DNA of 64,000 nucleotides from Rhabdochlamydiaceae bacterium (GTDB lineage: Bacteria; Chlamydiota; Chlamydiia; Chlamydiales; Rhabdochlamydiaceae): contig JAIETG010000016.1 of the NCBI GenBank assembly GCA_019745395.1, forward strand, positions 51,559-115,558. Reading direction: 5' to 3'. Under the pieces are notes generated by a model. It was not told the origin of the DNA, ran no database searches, and saw only the letters and a program-made list of their open reading frames with translations. The position numbers and the translations under genes were made by a program. The number at the start of each line of letters is the position of its first letter. Position 1 is the stretch's first letter. Below are positions 26,491 to 34,508 of the stretch, in pieces.

Positions 26491-28074
26491 ATGATTACAC
26501 TACAGAACGTTTCTAAAAAAATGGGAGCTCGAACCTTATTCGATGGCATCCAAGTGACATTCAATGCAGGCAACCGTTACGGTCTCACAGGCCCTAATGG
26601 AGCTGGTAAGTCTACCCTCTTAAAAATCATCATGGGATTAGAGGAAGCTACACACGGAACTGTAAATCTTCCCAACAAAGTTGGATATCTCAAACAAAAT
26701 ATTGAAGACTTTCATAATGAAAGACTCATCGATGTAGTAATCATGGGAAATCCCAGACTTTGGAAAACTTTTGCAGAACGAGAACTTCTTTATGAAAAAG
26801 AGATGACCGATAGTATAGGCATCCGTTTAGGAGAGCTTGAGGAAATCATCGCAGATGAAGATGGGTATACAGCAGAATCTGATGCTGAGGTTCTTCTTAG
26901 CGGAATTGGAATTCCTGAAGAATTATTCTATGAGCCCATGCATAAAATCCCTACAGATCGACAATTTAGAGTGATGCTCTGTCAGGCGCTTTTCGGCAAT
27001 CCCCCAGCGCTTATCTTGGATGAACCTACCAACCACTTAGACTTAGAATCTATCGGCTGGCTCGAAGATTTCCTACATGGGTATAACGGCGTATTAATCG
27101 TAGTTAGCCATGACCGCCATTTTTTAAACGCTGTTACAACGCACATTGCAGACATCGATTATGAAACATTGATCATCTATCCTGGAAATTATGATCAAAT
27201 GCTCATCACCAAAACAGCCGCTCGAGAAAGAACTGAAGAGGAAAACAAATCCAAAGAAAAAAAAGCAGCTCAACTCAGAGAATTTGTCGCCAAATTTGGA
27301 GCGGGAACAAGAGCTAGCCAAGTACAATCACGTATCCGAGAAATTGAAAGGCTACAACCTCAGGATTTGAAAAAATCCAATATCCAACGCCCCTACATCA
27401 GATTCTATCCTCCAGAAAAAACGGCAGGACAAGTTATCTTTAAAGTAGAAAACCTTGCTAAAACTTACCACACGCACCCTGTCTTCGAAAAACTAAACTT
27501 TGAAGTACAAAGAGGCGACAAAATCGCTGTACTCGGAAATAATGGTAAAGGAAAAACTACTCTTCTCAAATTGCTTGCTGGAGCTATAGCTCAAGATACT
27601 GGAAAGATTGAAGTAGGTCATCAAGTCCAAATAGGCTATTTCCCTCAAAATCACGCTGAATTCATCGACAAGAAAAGCTCTCAAGAAGCCTTTGAATGGC
27701 TTAAAGCACAAAGAGAAGGGATATACGATCAAGAAATCCGAAGTATTTTAGGGAAAATGTTGTTTGGAGGCGACGACGCCTTCAAACCGATTGCTCACCT
27801 ATCTGGAGGAGAGACCGCACGTCTACTCGTTGGCCGTCTTATGCTCTGTAATTTTAACACTCTAATCTTAGATGAGCCGAACAACCATTTAGATCTAGAA
27901 GCAGTTTCTGCTCTTGCTTGGGCGTTAGAAGATTTTAAAGGAACAGTAATCTTGGCCAGCCATGACCGAGATCTGATTCAAAGAGCTGCAAATAAACTCA
28001 TCGTCTTTGAAGAAAAGGGAGTGCGCTTCTTTGATGGTAAGCTCGACGAGTACCTCTCTACTTATAAAAAATGA
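26491..28074 (+). CDS. ABC-F family ATPase (YbiT-like)
   Basis: A 527-aa soluble protein with two ABC cassettes and no membrane segment, so a ribosome-associated translation factor of the ABC-F type rather than a transporter. Walker A motifs are GPNGAGKST and GNNGKGKTT; Walker B ends in LILDEPTNHLDLES and LILDEPNNHLDLEA. The second signature LSGGE is intact, while the first is replaced by TDRQFRV, as in the YbiT branch. A charged linker (about 245-300) joins the cassettes. Its stop overlaps the SpoU gene start by 4 bases (ATGA), indicating translational coupling. Confidence 0.92.
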   Translation: MITLQNVSKKMGARTLFDGIQVTFNAGNRYGLTGPNGAGKSTLLKIIMGLEEATHGTVNLPNKVGYLKQNIEDFHNERLIDVVIMGNPRLWKTFAERELLYEKEMTDSIGIRLGELEEIIADEDGYTAESDAEVLLSGIGIPEELFYEPMHKIPTDRQFRVMLCQALFGNPPALILDEPTNHLDLESIGWLEDFLHGYNGVLIVVSHDRHFLNAVTTHIADIDYETLIIYPGNYDQMLITKTAARERTEEENKSKEKKAAQLREFVAKFGAGTRASQVQSRIREIERLQPQDLKKSNIQRPYIRFYPPEKTAGQVIFKVENLAKTYHTHPVFEKLNFEVQRGDKIAVLGNNGKGKTTLLKLLAGAIAQDTGKIEVGHQVQIGYFPQNHAEFIDKKSSQEAFEWLKAQREGIYDQEIRSILGKMLFGGDDAFKPIAHLSGGETARLLVGRLMLCNFNTLILDEPNNHLDLEAVSALAWALEDFKGTVILASHDRDLIQRAANKLIVFEEKGVRFFDGKLDEYLSTYKK

Positions 28075-28796
28075 GGCCTTGGGATTTTACCAAAAAAAAA
28101 TTCGTCTCTTTACAAGAAGCTCACCAGCACAAAATAGCAAGTGAGCTTCTTAAAGAGGCCTTCGCCTCTCAAGAAAACAAGATCCAAAGCGTATATCGCA
28201 ATCTGGAAGAGTGGCTTTTTCTCCCTTGTATAAATTTGACAAGTTATGAAGAGGTAAGTACCCGCTTCCATTTCCATCTAGAAAAAGCGCAAATTTCTTG
28301 GAAGGAACACTCTTTGCTCTATATCAAAAAACAAGACAAAGTAAGTTTCACTCCCTTTCTACCCATTCACATCTATCTAACTTCTCTTCGATCAGCTTTT
28401 AATGTAGGAAGCATTCTAAGAACTGTAGAAGCCTTTCGATTAGGATCCGTCTATTTCAGCGGAACAACTCCTAATACAGACAACCCCAAGGTGCAGAAAG
28501 CTTCTATGGAGACGTATGACAAAGTTCCTTGCCACACCAATTACTCTATCGATCAAATGCCAAGACCGTGGATTGCATTAGAAACAGCGACACCTTCAAC
28601 CCCTCTTTCCACATTTTCTTTTCCTGCAAAATTTACTCTTATTTTAGGAAATGAAGAATTTGGCATTCCTCAAGAAATTTTACAACAATGCGACACTATT
28701 TTAGAAATTCCGCTTTACGGAAGTAAAAACTCTTTAAACGTCGCTTCCGCATTCGCCATCACAGCCGCTGCCATTGCCAACCAGCTCCATTCTTAA
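28071..28796 (+). CDS. SpoU/TrmH-family RNA 2'-O-methyltransferase
   Basis: A 241-aa SPOUT enzyme using S-adenosylmethionine. All three family motifs are in the C-terminal two thirds: motif 1 SAFNVGSILRT with its Asn and Arg, motif 2 LILGNEEFGIP, and motif 3 IPLYGSKNSLNVASAFAI, which build the trefoil knot. The first 95 residues are a variable substrate-recognition part. Target rRNA or tRNA position cannot be told. Coupled to the ABC-F gene by a 4-base overlap, so both may act on the translation apparatus. Confidence 0.9.
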   Translation: MRPWDFTKKKFVSLQEAHQHKIASELLKEAFASQENKIQSVYRNLEEWLFLPCINLTSYEEVSTRFHFHLEKAQISWKEHSLLYIKKQDKVSFTPFLPIHIYLTSLRSAFNVGSILRTVEAFRLGSVYFSGTTPNTDNPKVQKASMETYDKVPCHTNYSIDQMPRPWIALETATPSTPLSTFSFPAKFTLILGNEEFGIPQEILQQCDTILEIPLYGSKNSLNVASAFAITAAAIANQLHS

Positions 28797-28817
28797 TAAA
28801 AAATTATCAAACACTAA

Positions 28818-28846
28818 TTACAAAAGCAATTCCACCCAAATATAAT
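28818..28846 (+). promoter_or_regulatory. Sigma-70-type promoter before the small gene at 28901
   Basis: TTACAA (28818-28823), a 17-base spacer and a perfect TATAAT (28841-28846). It stands 55 bases before the small ORF start. TTGACA follows directly at 28847 without a good partner. Confidence 0.6.
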
Positions 28847-28900
28847 TTGACAAATTATTCCATTCCATTCATTAGTCGAGAAAAGAAAGGGGGAAATACG

Positions 28901-29038
28901 ATGGATACTACCAGAGGTTTCCAGGCTCAATTTAAATGCGATTGCAGATCTCCCCTAGAGCAAAGCAAACCCCCTTTTCCTATCCCAAGATCCCAAACCT
29001 TTACAATAAGCCCAAGAAATTATTTGTTCCCTCAATGA
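28901..29038 (+). CDS. Small unknown protein (45 aa)
   Basis: ATG 28901 is preceded by AAAGGGGGA seven bases upstream and by a near-consensus promoter at 28818-28846, good support for so short a gene. The product (MDTTRGFQAQFKCDCRSPLE...) is polar and Pro-rich with a CDC pair, no signal peptide and no membrane helix. Function unknown. It may be cotranscribed with the 81-aa gene that starts 33 bases later. Confidence 0.5.
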   Translation: MDTTRGFQAQFKCDCRSPLEQSKPPFPIPRSQTFTISPRNYLFPQ

Positions 29039-29070
29039 GTTGTTGAAACTTTAAAATAAAGAGGTGTCCC

Positions 29071-29316
29071 ATGTTTCAAGAAAGCTTTATCGATGCAGCT
29101 ATCATCGCGCAAAACTTATTAAACGATCCACTTGACATATCTACTTGTGACAACGACATCACAATGCTCAGCACTGCCTTAAGCTTTAATCAACACGGGG
29201 TCCCCGATTCCTACTTAAGCCAAATTATGGAAACGTTAATCATCTATCCAGGCGCCACGGAAAGCCTCATTAAAGAACTTGAACTTTTAGCTGACGATCT
29301 GACCTCTTCTTTATGA
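29071..29316 (+). CDS. Small acidic helical protein (81 aa)
   Basis: Starts at ATG 29071 with AAAGAGGTG upstream and ends 7 bases before a strong terminator. The protein (MFQESFIDAAIIAQNLLND...) is acidic, predicted helical, with no signal peptide, zinc motif or transmembrane helix. It could be a chaperone-like or adaptor protein by size and charge only. I do not recognise the family. Confidence 0.6.
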   Translation: MFQESFIDAAIIAQNLLNDPLDISTCDNDITMLSTALSFNQHGVPDSYLSQIMETLIIYPGATESLIKELELLADDLTSSL

Positions 29317-29323
29317 TAGTTAT

Positions 29324-29350
29324 AAGGCCGCTTACGCGGCCTTTCCCTTA
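29324..29350 (+). terminator. Intrinsic terminator
   Basis: AAGGCCGC (29324-29331) pairs with GCGGCCTT (29336-29343) around TTAC, followed by TCCCTT. It closes the 28901-29316 unit. Confidence 0.8.
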
Positions 29351-29429
29351 AAAAAAATTATACCATTGAATATCTAAACCTGTTTTTATTATAATCTTAA
29401 TCAAAAGGCAAAAAAAACAGGACTAACCT

Positions 29430-30038
29430 ATGCAAGCACTTCAAAATTTTTTCTATAAAGCTCCAGTTGCAGTACCCCCAGCTCCTCCAGCTCTTATGGC
29501 AACAAAACCTATGCATGTCTCTTCAGAAAAAGAACTGCTAGAACAGGTAGCAGAGCGTATAAACGGAGCCTTAGTGAATCAAGAAATGTCTTTGACATTC
29601 TTGCCAGAACCTTATGAGCACCCAGCCACTCAAGAACATCCTAGTTATACATTACGTTTTGGGTACCACGAAAACGATGCGGTTAAGCTCCCAATTTTAA
29701 GTCATAGTTTTTTTGTCATGACGAAAAAACCTATAGAACCATTCTCAAGCAACTCTTGCAACCGTTCTATACGAACCAATGAAGGGCGCGCTTTTTACAA
29801 ATCTGAGGGTACCACTCAAAAATGGTTAACCCCTGCAACTGTAGATAAAATAGATACTATGATTAGAGCTAAAATGAAGGAAATGAACCCCTCTAACGAC
29901 TTTGCTTCTAAAGAAGAAATTTCCAAATCATTAGATCTCAAATTCAATGAATTAGAACAAAAATTTAAAAACATCAGACAAGCTATTCGCAACGATCCAC
30001 TGTTTGCTCCCGCGCCTCGCAGACTATGGATGCTTTAA
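29430..30038 (+). CDS. Hypothetical protein (202 aa)
   Basis: A soluble 202-aa protein of unknown function with its own terminator. A Pro/Ala-rich stretch (APVAVPPAPPALMA, about 11-24) precedes a mixed alpha/beta domain (about 30-115). The C-terminal part (125-190) is helical and charged and probably forms a coiled coil (LKFNELEQKFKNIRQA). No Sec signal; the unstructured N-terminus would be compatible with type III export (inference). Confidence 0.6.
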   Translation: MQALQNFFYKAPVAVPPAPPALMATKPMHVSSEKELLEQVAERINGALVNQEMSLTFLPEPYEHPATQEHPSYTLRFGYHENDAVKLPILSHSFFVMTKKPIEPFSSNSCNRSIRTNEGRAFYKSEGTTQKWLTPATVDKIDTMIRAKMKEMNPSNDFASKEEISKSLDLKFNELEQKFKNIRQAIRNDPLFAPAPRRLWML

Positions 30039-30057
30039 ACTACGCTTCAAAAAATAC

Positions 30058-30089
30058 AAAAAGCCGGACCTTTTATACTCCGGCTTTTT
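30058..30089 (+). terminator. Intrinsic terminator
   Basis: AAGCCGGA (30061-30068) pairs with TCCGGCTT (30079-30086) and is followed by T5, 20 bases past the preceding stop. The A run before it makes it work in both directions. Confidence 0.85.
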
Positions 30090-30259
30090 AATCCTCCCAA
30101 AAAACAGATCTCAACTTTTCTAAGATAAAGACACTTTAAAAACATGCTAAGGTGCCCTATCTTATTAAATACAGATCTACCCATACTACTTATTAAGACA
30201 AATTTTATAGAAAAAAAAAGAAGAAGAATGCTTAACTCAAAAACCTTTATAGAGGTTTC

Positions 30260-31471
30260 ATGAAAACAACGATTTCTCTTTGGCTTGTTTTATTTGTCGT
30301 GTTTTTGGATTGGATGGGAATAGGTCTTGTTTACCCTATTTTCTCTACCATGATCTTCCATCCTGAACACTCTATACTCGATCCTACAGTTTCTGAAAGT
30401 ATGAGAGGTTGGTATTTAGGCATTCTTTTGGCAGTTATGTCAATATCTCAGTTTTTCAGTTCACCAATCATTGGTTCTTTCTCCGATCAAAAGGGAAGAC
30501 GTCCCCTGTTTTTAATCAGTCTTGCTTTAGGCATTGTTGGATATGCCTTTTGCGTAGTGGGCGTTTTAATAAAAAGCCTCCTTGTTTTGATCGCCTCCAG
30601 ATGTTTCGTTGGAATCTCTGCAGGTAATGCGGCTGTTGTGAGCGCATCGATTGTAGATTTAAGTGATGAGAGCAATAAAGCCAAACATTTTGGACTTTAT
30701 AGCATGGCCTGTGGAGTCGGATTTACAGTAGGGCCTTTTTTAGGAGGATTTCTTTCTAAATCGCATTTCGCTATCCCTTTTTGCATAGCTGGTGTGGCCA
30801 CTTTTTTGAATTTAGCGCTGATCTATTATTTCTTCAAAGAAACTCATCACATAAGAAAAAACGCCCCAATTCGATGGGATGAAGGTGTGCGCAATTTAAA
30901 AAAAGCGTTTAAAGTCCGAGAGCTAAAAGCGCTCTTTCTCACTGTTTTATTTTTTTGTTTCGGGTGGTCTTTTTTCTATGAATTCATACCTGTTGCTTGG
31001 ATTGCCAATTTCAGATTTGATGCCACAAAGATCGGTTTTTTCTATGCGTATGGAGCTGCTGTATATGCGCTGAGCTCTGGAGTTTTGATTAGACCCATTG
31101 TAGGACGATATAAACATAGCTCCGTTCTTTTTTATGCACTTTTTTGCGTAGGATTAATCCTTCTTTCTTTACTAATTCTTCCCAGCTCATTTTGGATATG
31201 GATCTATCTGCCTGTTGTAAACTTTTTAATGGCCCTTGTATACCCAACTTCCACAACACTTGTTTCCGACAAGACAAGCAAAGATGCCCAAGGAGAAATC
31301 TTAGGGATACTACAATCAGTTCAATCCGCAGCTTTTGCAATAAGTCCTCTTGCTGCAGGATGGTTACTCGGAAATGGATCACATATGCCGATGTTAGTCG
31401 GAGGCTTATCTATGATTATCGGGGCTCTTATTTTAGGAGGGTTCCTGAAAAAAGAGATTTTCGTTAAGTGA
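30260..31471 (+). CDS. Major facilitator superfamily transporter (TetA/drug-exporter type)
   Basis: A 403-aa inner-membrane protein with about 12 hydrophobic segments. Motif A lies in the loop between helices 2 and 3 as GSFSDQKGRRP (72-82), and helix 5 carries GVGFTVGPFLGGFL, the motif C of proton-driven exporters. The overall arrangement is that of TetA-like drug:H+ antiporters, though in an intracellular bacterium it may well move a metabolite. GAGG lies eight bases before the ATG. No regulator is adjacent. Confidence 0.85.
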   Translation: MKTTISLWLVLFVVFLDWMGIGLVYPIFSTMIFHPEHSILDPTVSESMRGWYLGILLAVMSISQFFSSPIIGSFSDQKGRRPLFLISLALGIVGYAFCVVGVLIKSLLVLIASRCFVGISAGNAAVVSASIVDLSDESNKAKHFGLYSMACGVGFTVGPFLGGFLSKSHFAIPFCIAGVATFLNLALIYYFFKETHHIRKNAPIRWDEGVRNLKKAFKVRELKALFLTVLFFCFGWSFFYEFIPVAWIANFRFDATKIGFFYAYGAAVYALSSGVLIRPIVGRYKHSSVLFYALFCVGLILLSLLILPSSFWIWIYLPVVNFLMALVYPTSTTLVSDKTSKDAQGEILGILQSVQSAAFAISPLAAGWLLGNGSHMPMLVGGLSMIIGALILGGFLKKEIFVK

Positions 31472-31546
31472 AAATGCTAGTAATTCTTGCGCTCTTGAAG
31501 TAAATTCCAAGCACACATTTATTCACACTATCCTTAAGAGACATCC

Positions 31547-32977
31547 ATGAAAAAACATCTTTTCTCACTCAGCTTTTCTCTTCTTTCCTCTCTTGCAGCC
31601 GACACCCCTACTGAGCCACAAAAGCATCCCGGAATTGCTTATGATTGGCATTATCCTGCAGACTTTGCAGAGCTATGCAATTGGAATAAAATTGCTGCCT
31701 ACAAACTTGCCTCTTATTTGACAGATCCTTTGTGTAAGGCAAGAGAATACAGCGTGCGAGCTCAGATTTTACACGAGCTCCCTCCCTCTCCTTATATCTT
31801 AAATTCTATAGATCCTCTTTGTTCCTATTTAAAACAAATGCAGCTATGTGATGACAAGTGGTTTGATCAAGAAAGGATTGCGCGTTTTGCTGAAAGGTAT
31901 TTTCTAATAGGCAACGCAGCAGCTTTTTCTTTGCTTGCACCTGCAAGTACACTGACTGCTATGATTTTGCGAAACATTGTTAGTAATTTAGAAAGCGATC
32001 CTTTCATCCACTATCTAGGAAAACTTCCGGAACAAGAACTTCAAAACAACGCATTTTCTTGCATGCAATGGAATATCTGCGGAATCAAAGCAGGGTATGA
32101 AATCGAAGAAGGCGCCCAGATGCCTATTCGAGATGCATTAGTATCTTTTTCTGAAACTCGGATTGTAAAAATCGCCAATGTCATTATTCAACAAGACCCA
32201 GACGTTCTTTCTTTGAATGAGGTCTTCGACATCCAAGATGCGCTATACCTCATAGGCGCATTACAAAACCATTATGCACATTTTATCATACAATGTGGTC
32301 CTAGAACAACAGGAGTGAATTCTGGGCTATTCTTCGCTAGTAAATTTGCTATTCGAGATCTTTCCTTTACTCCATTTAGTAAAGATCTATTAGTAGGAAA
32401 TGCACAATATGCAGAAAAAGGATTTTTAACCGTTAAGATCCAAGACGAGAAAGGGCCCATTTTTACAGTGATCTCATCACATCTACAACATTCTAATGAA
32501 CCTCAGTATCCGAATACTGAGGAAATTTTAGCTCGTAAAAAAGAGATGGAAGTTATTTTCCAAAGAACTTTTTGCAATGAAAAAGAAAATGTTCTCATAA
32601 CCGGGGATTTGAATTTGGACGATGAGGAACTTTACACGTCTCATCCTCAAATGTATGAAAAACTCCAAAAAACGGTAGAATACACTTCTGATTTCGATGA
32701 AGAAAAATACACATGGCTAGGAGATGAGTGGTATATAAATTATGGCAATAGATCTTCGACTTTTTCTTTTATCCCCTCATCTGGGGATAAAACTCCACGA
32801 AGAGTGTCTCAAGGTATCAATCTCGATCATAGCATGGTAAAGACCCTTGAAAACAAAGAGTTATCCCCTTGCATCTATACGTACCTAAAAAGTACGGGAT
32901 ACGATCCTAAAAAAATCTCCCGAACTTCTTTGTCAGATCATATGATCCTTATGTCTCATATTACTATACCAAGGTAA
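31547..32977 (+). CDS. Secreted endonuclease/exonuclease/phosphatase (EEP) family protein
   Basis: A 476-aa protein with a signal peptide (MKKHLFSLSFSLLSSLAA). After a helical N-terminal region, residues 170-476 hold the EEP fold in order: MQWNICG (metal-site Asn176), LSLNEVFD (Glu), SGLFFASKF, VISSHLQH (catalytic His), ITGDLNLDDEE (Asp/Asn), NLDHSMV and the final SLSDHMIL (Asp-His). All key residues are present, so it should be an active metal-dependent phosphodiesterase acting outside the cytoplasm; DNA, nucleotides, sphingomyelin or phosphoinositides are all possible. A related gene lies at 50533. A small thiamine-binding-like gene follows after 4 bases. Confidence 0.85.
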   Translation: MKKHLFSLSFSLLSSLAADTPTEPQKHPGIAYDWHYPADFAELCNWNKIAAYKLASYLTDPLCKAREYSVRAQILHELPPSPYILNSIDPLCSYLKQMQLCDDKWFDQERIARFAERYFLIGNAAAFSLLAPASTLTAMILRNIVSNLESDPFIHYLGKLPEQELQNNAFSCMQWNICGIKAGYEIEEGAQMPIRDALVSFSETRIVKIANVIIQQDPDVLSLNEVFDIQDALYLIGALQNHYAHFIIQCGPRTTGVNSGLFFASKFAIRDLSFTPFSKDLLVGNAQYAEKGFLTVKIQDEKGPIFTVISSHLQHSNEPQYPNTEEILARKKEMEVIFQRTFCNEKENVLITGDLNLDDEELYTSHPQMYEKLQKTVEYTSDFDEEKYTWLGDEWYINYGNRSSTFSFIPSSGDKTPRRVSQGINLDHSMVKTLENKELSPCIYTYLKSTGYDPKKISRTSLSDHMILMSHITIPR

Positions 32978-32981
32978 GACC

Positions 32982-33242
32982 ATGCATATCACTGTAGAAA
33001 TAAGCTTATATCCCTTAACAGAAAACTACGCTCCCTTAATCCGCGACTTTATCGCACGTCTAAAAAAACATCCGGAGCTAAAAGTTGTTTCTAATGCGAC
33101 AAGTACTCAAATTGTAGGAGAGCATTTTAAAGTATTTGAGGTCCTTTCTAAAGAAACAGCAGAGACCTTTAGTTCAGATAAGTCTGTCTTTGTTATGAAA
33201 ATGCTCAGCTTTGAGCGCGATATTGAAAAATGCACTAAGTAA
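32982..33242 (+). CDS. Thiamine-binding-like protein (YkoF/MTH1187 superfamily)
   Basis: An 86-aa ferredoxin-like fold. ITVEISLYPLTENYAPLI at the start and NATSTQIVGEHFKVFEVL in the middle match the YkoF/MTH1187 family, whose members bind thiamine or its pyrimidine precursor. It starts 4 bases after the EEP gene stop, so the two are probably cotranslated, though a functional tie between them is not evident. A strong terminator follows. Confidence 0.8.
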   Translation: MHITVEISLYPLTENYAPLIRDFIARLKKHPELKVVSNATSTQIVGEHFKVFEVLSKETAETFSSDKSVFVMKMLSFERDIEKCTK

Positions 33243-33257
33243 GAATTCCCCCTAAGA

Positions 33258-33300
33258 AACGGGCTCTTATTTTCAAAAAATAAAAGCCCGTTTTATCTTT
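33258..33300 (+). terminator. Long intrinsic terminator
   Basis: AAACGGGCT (33258-33266) pairs with AGCCCGTTT (33286-33294), extended inward by TTATTTT/AAAATAA, then TTATCTTT. Confidence 0.85.
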
Positions 33301-33403
33301 ATACTATTTACACCTTCACATAAATCAAAACAAACAAAAATAAATTATACAGTAGACATTATTTAACAAAAAATACATTTTACAACTAATTACACTCATC
33401 ATT

Positions 33404-33419
33404 AAAGAGGATCTCTTTA
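33404..33419 (+). promoter_or_regulatory. Ribosome binding site inside a hairpin
   Basis: TAAAGAG (33403-33409) pairs with CTCTTTA (33413-33419) around GAT. The stem contains the AGAGG ribosome binding site and the A of the ATG at 33419, so folding would hide both. It might act as a thermosensor-like or coupling element (inference). Confidence 0.4.
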
Positions 33420-34480
33420 TGAACAAAATGTTTACATGGACTGTTTTATGCGCTATTTCAGTCCAATATTCTTCCTTTGGATTACGAGCTGATTCCTCTA
33501 CGGATATACAAGAGAAACTCAAAAGCAACTCCTCAAAAAGACCATCTAGTGAGGACTTGCAAAAAGAAGTGGAGATGATTTCTCTACAACACTTTTTCCT
33601 AACTCCTCACACAAATACTTTAGTCTCAAAGCCTCTAACCACAGAAAATGCTATGACAAAGCAAGAACAGCCTTCTTCTGAGTCTCTTACAGAAGTAGCA
33701 GCTCTACCGATTGAACAAAATACTCCTGCAGAGCAAGAGATGGCAACAGAAGTGATTCTTTCGATTCAAGAAACAGACGCTAAAGTTCCTGCAGACATAG
33801 CTGTTTTGCCAGTGGAGCAAAAAACTGTAGAGACAATTCTTGTCGATGAAAAGACAGGTTCTGAAGCTCTCTGCGAAGTAGCAACTCTACCGATTCAACA
33901 AAATACTCCTGCAGAGCAAGAGATGCCAACAGAAGTGATTCTTTCGATTCAAGAATCAGACGCTGAAGTTCCTGCAGACATAGCTGTTTTGCCAGTCGAG
34001 CAAAAAACTGTAGAGACAATTCTTGTCGATGAAAAGACAGCTTCTGAAGCTACAATAGAACTAACAGCTTTACCGGTTGAACAAAACACTTCTGAAGAAA
34101 TAACTCTGTCCTCTCAAGAGCAAGTTCCTTCGAATCAAGAAACAATCTCTCAAGCCTTAATGGAAATAGCTTCTTCACCTAATGGACAAAATGATTCTGC
34201 ACAGCAAGAGCACTCTACCGCTCAAAGTTCCTTCGTTTTTAATGAATTAATAAAAGATTCTCAACCAGAGGCTCTTCCCTCTATTCTTGAAAACAAGGCA
34301 GAAGAAACCTACATAGAACTCATTAGTACTGAAGACATAAAAAACAACCAAGAACTCGCCTGCACCTCTCCTGCCAATAAAATAGAACCGAAGACTCAAA
34401 CCACTCTAGTTTCTAAGGTTGTTATTGGCACCGTCAGCACTGCAGTTGTGCTCATATCCATCATTTTAGGAAGCAGATGA
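33419..34480 (+). CDS. Secreted 61-aa-repeat protein with C-terminal membrane helix
   Basis: A 353-aa protein with an N-terminal signal (MNKMFTWTVLCAISVQYSSFG) and a C-terminal hydrophobic helix (VVIGTVSTAVVLISIILG). Between them lies an acidic, Glu/Pro/Val/Thr-rich region with two near-identical 61-residue repeats (units contain ALPIEQNTPAEQEM, TEVILSIQE, PADIAVLPVEQKTVETILVD) and degenerate copies on both sides. The shape is of an anchored, extended surface or periplasmic stalk. It ends 28 bases before the autotransporter gene on the same strand, so the two probably form one unit. No family recognised. Confidence 0.65.
   Translation: MNKMFTWTVLCAISVQYSSFGLRADSSTDIQEKLKSNSSKRPSSEDLQKEVEMISLQHFFLTPHTNTLVSKPLTTENAMTKQEQPSSESLTEVAALPIEQNTPAEQEMATEVILSIQETDAKVPADIAVLPVEQKTVETILVDEKTGSEALCEVATLPIQQNTPAEQEMPTEVILSIQESDAEVPADIAVLPVEQKTVETILVDEKTASEATIELTALPVEQNTSEEITLSSQEQVPSNQETISQALMEIASSPNGQNDSAQQEHSTAQSSFVFNELIKDSQPEALPSILENKAEETYIELISTEDIKNNQELACTSPANKIEPKTQTTLVSKVVIGTVSTAVVLISIILGSR
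33700..34065 (+). repeat. In-frame 183-bp tandem repeat, two copies
   Basis: The stretch beginning TACTCCTGCAGAGCAAGAGA recurs at 33721 and 33904, a period of 183 bases (61 codons), with very few differences. The high DNA identity suggests recent duplication. Confidence 0.85.
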
Positions 34481-34508
34481 ACTCTGATTTAACATTCTGG
34501 GAGAACTT

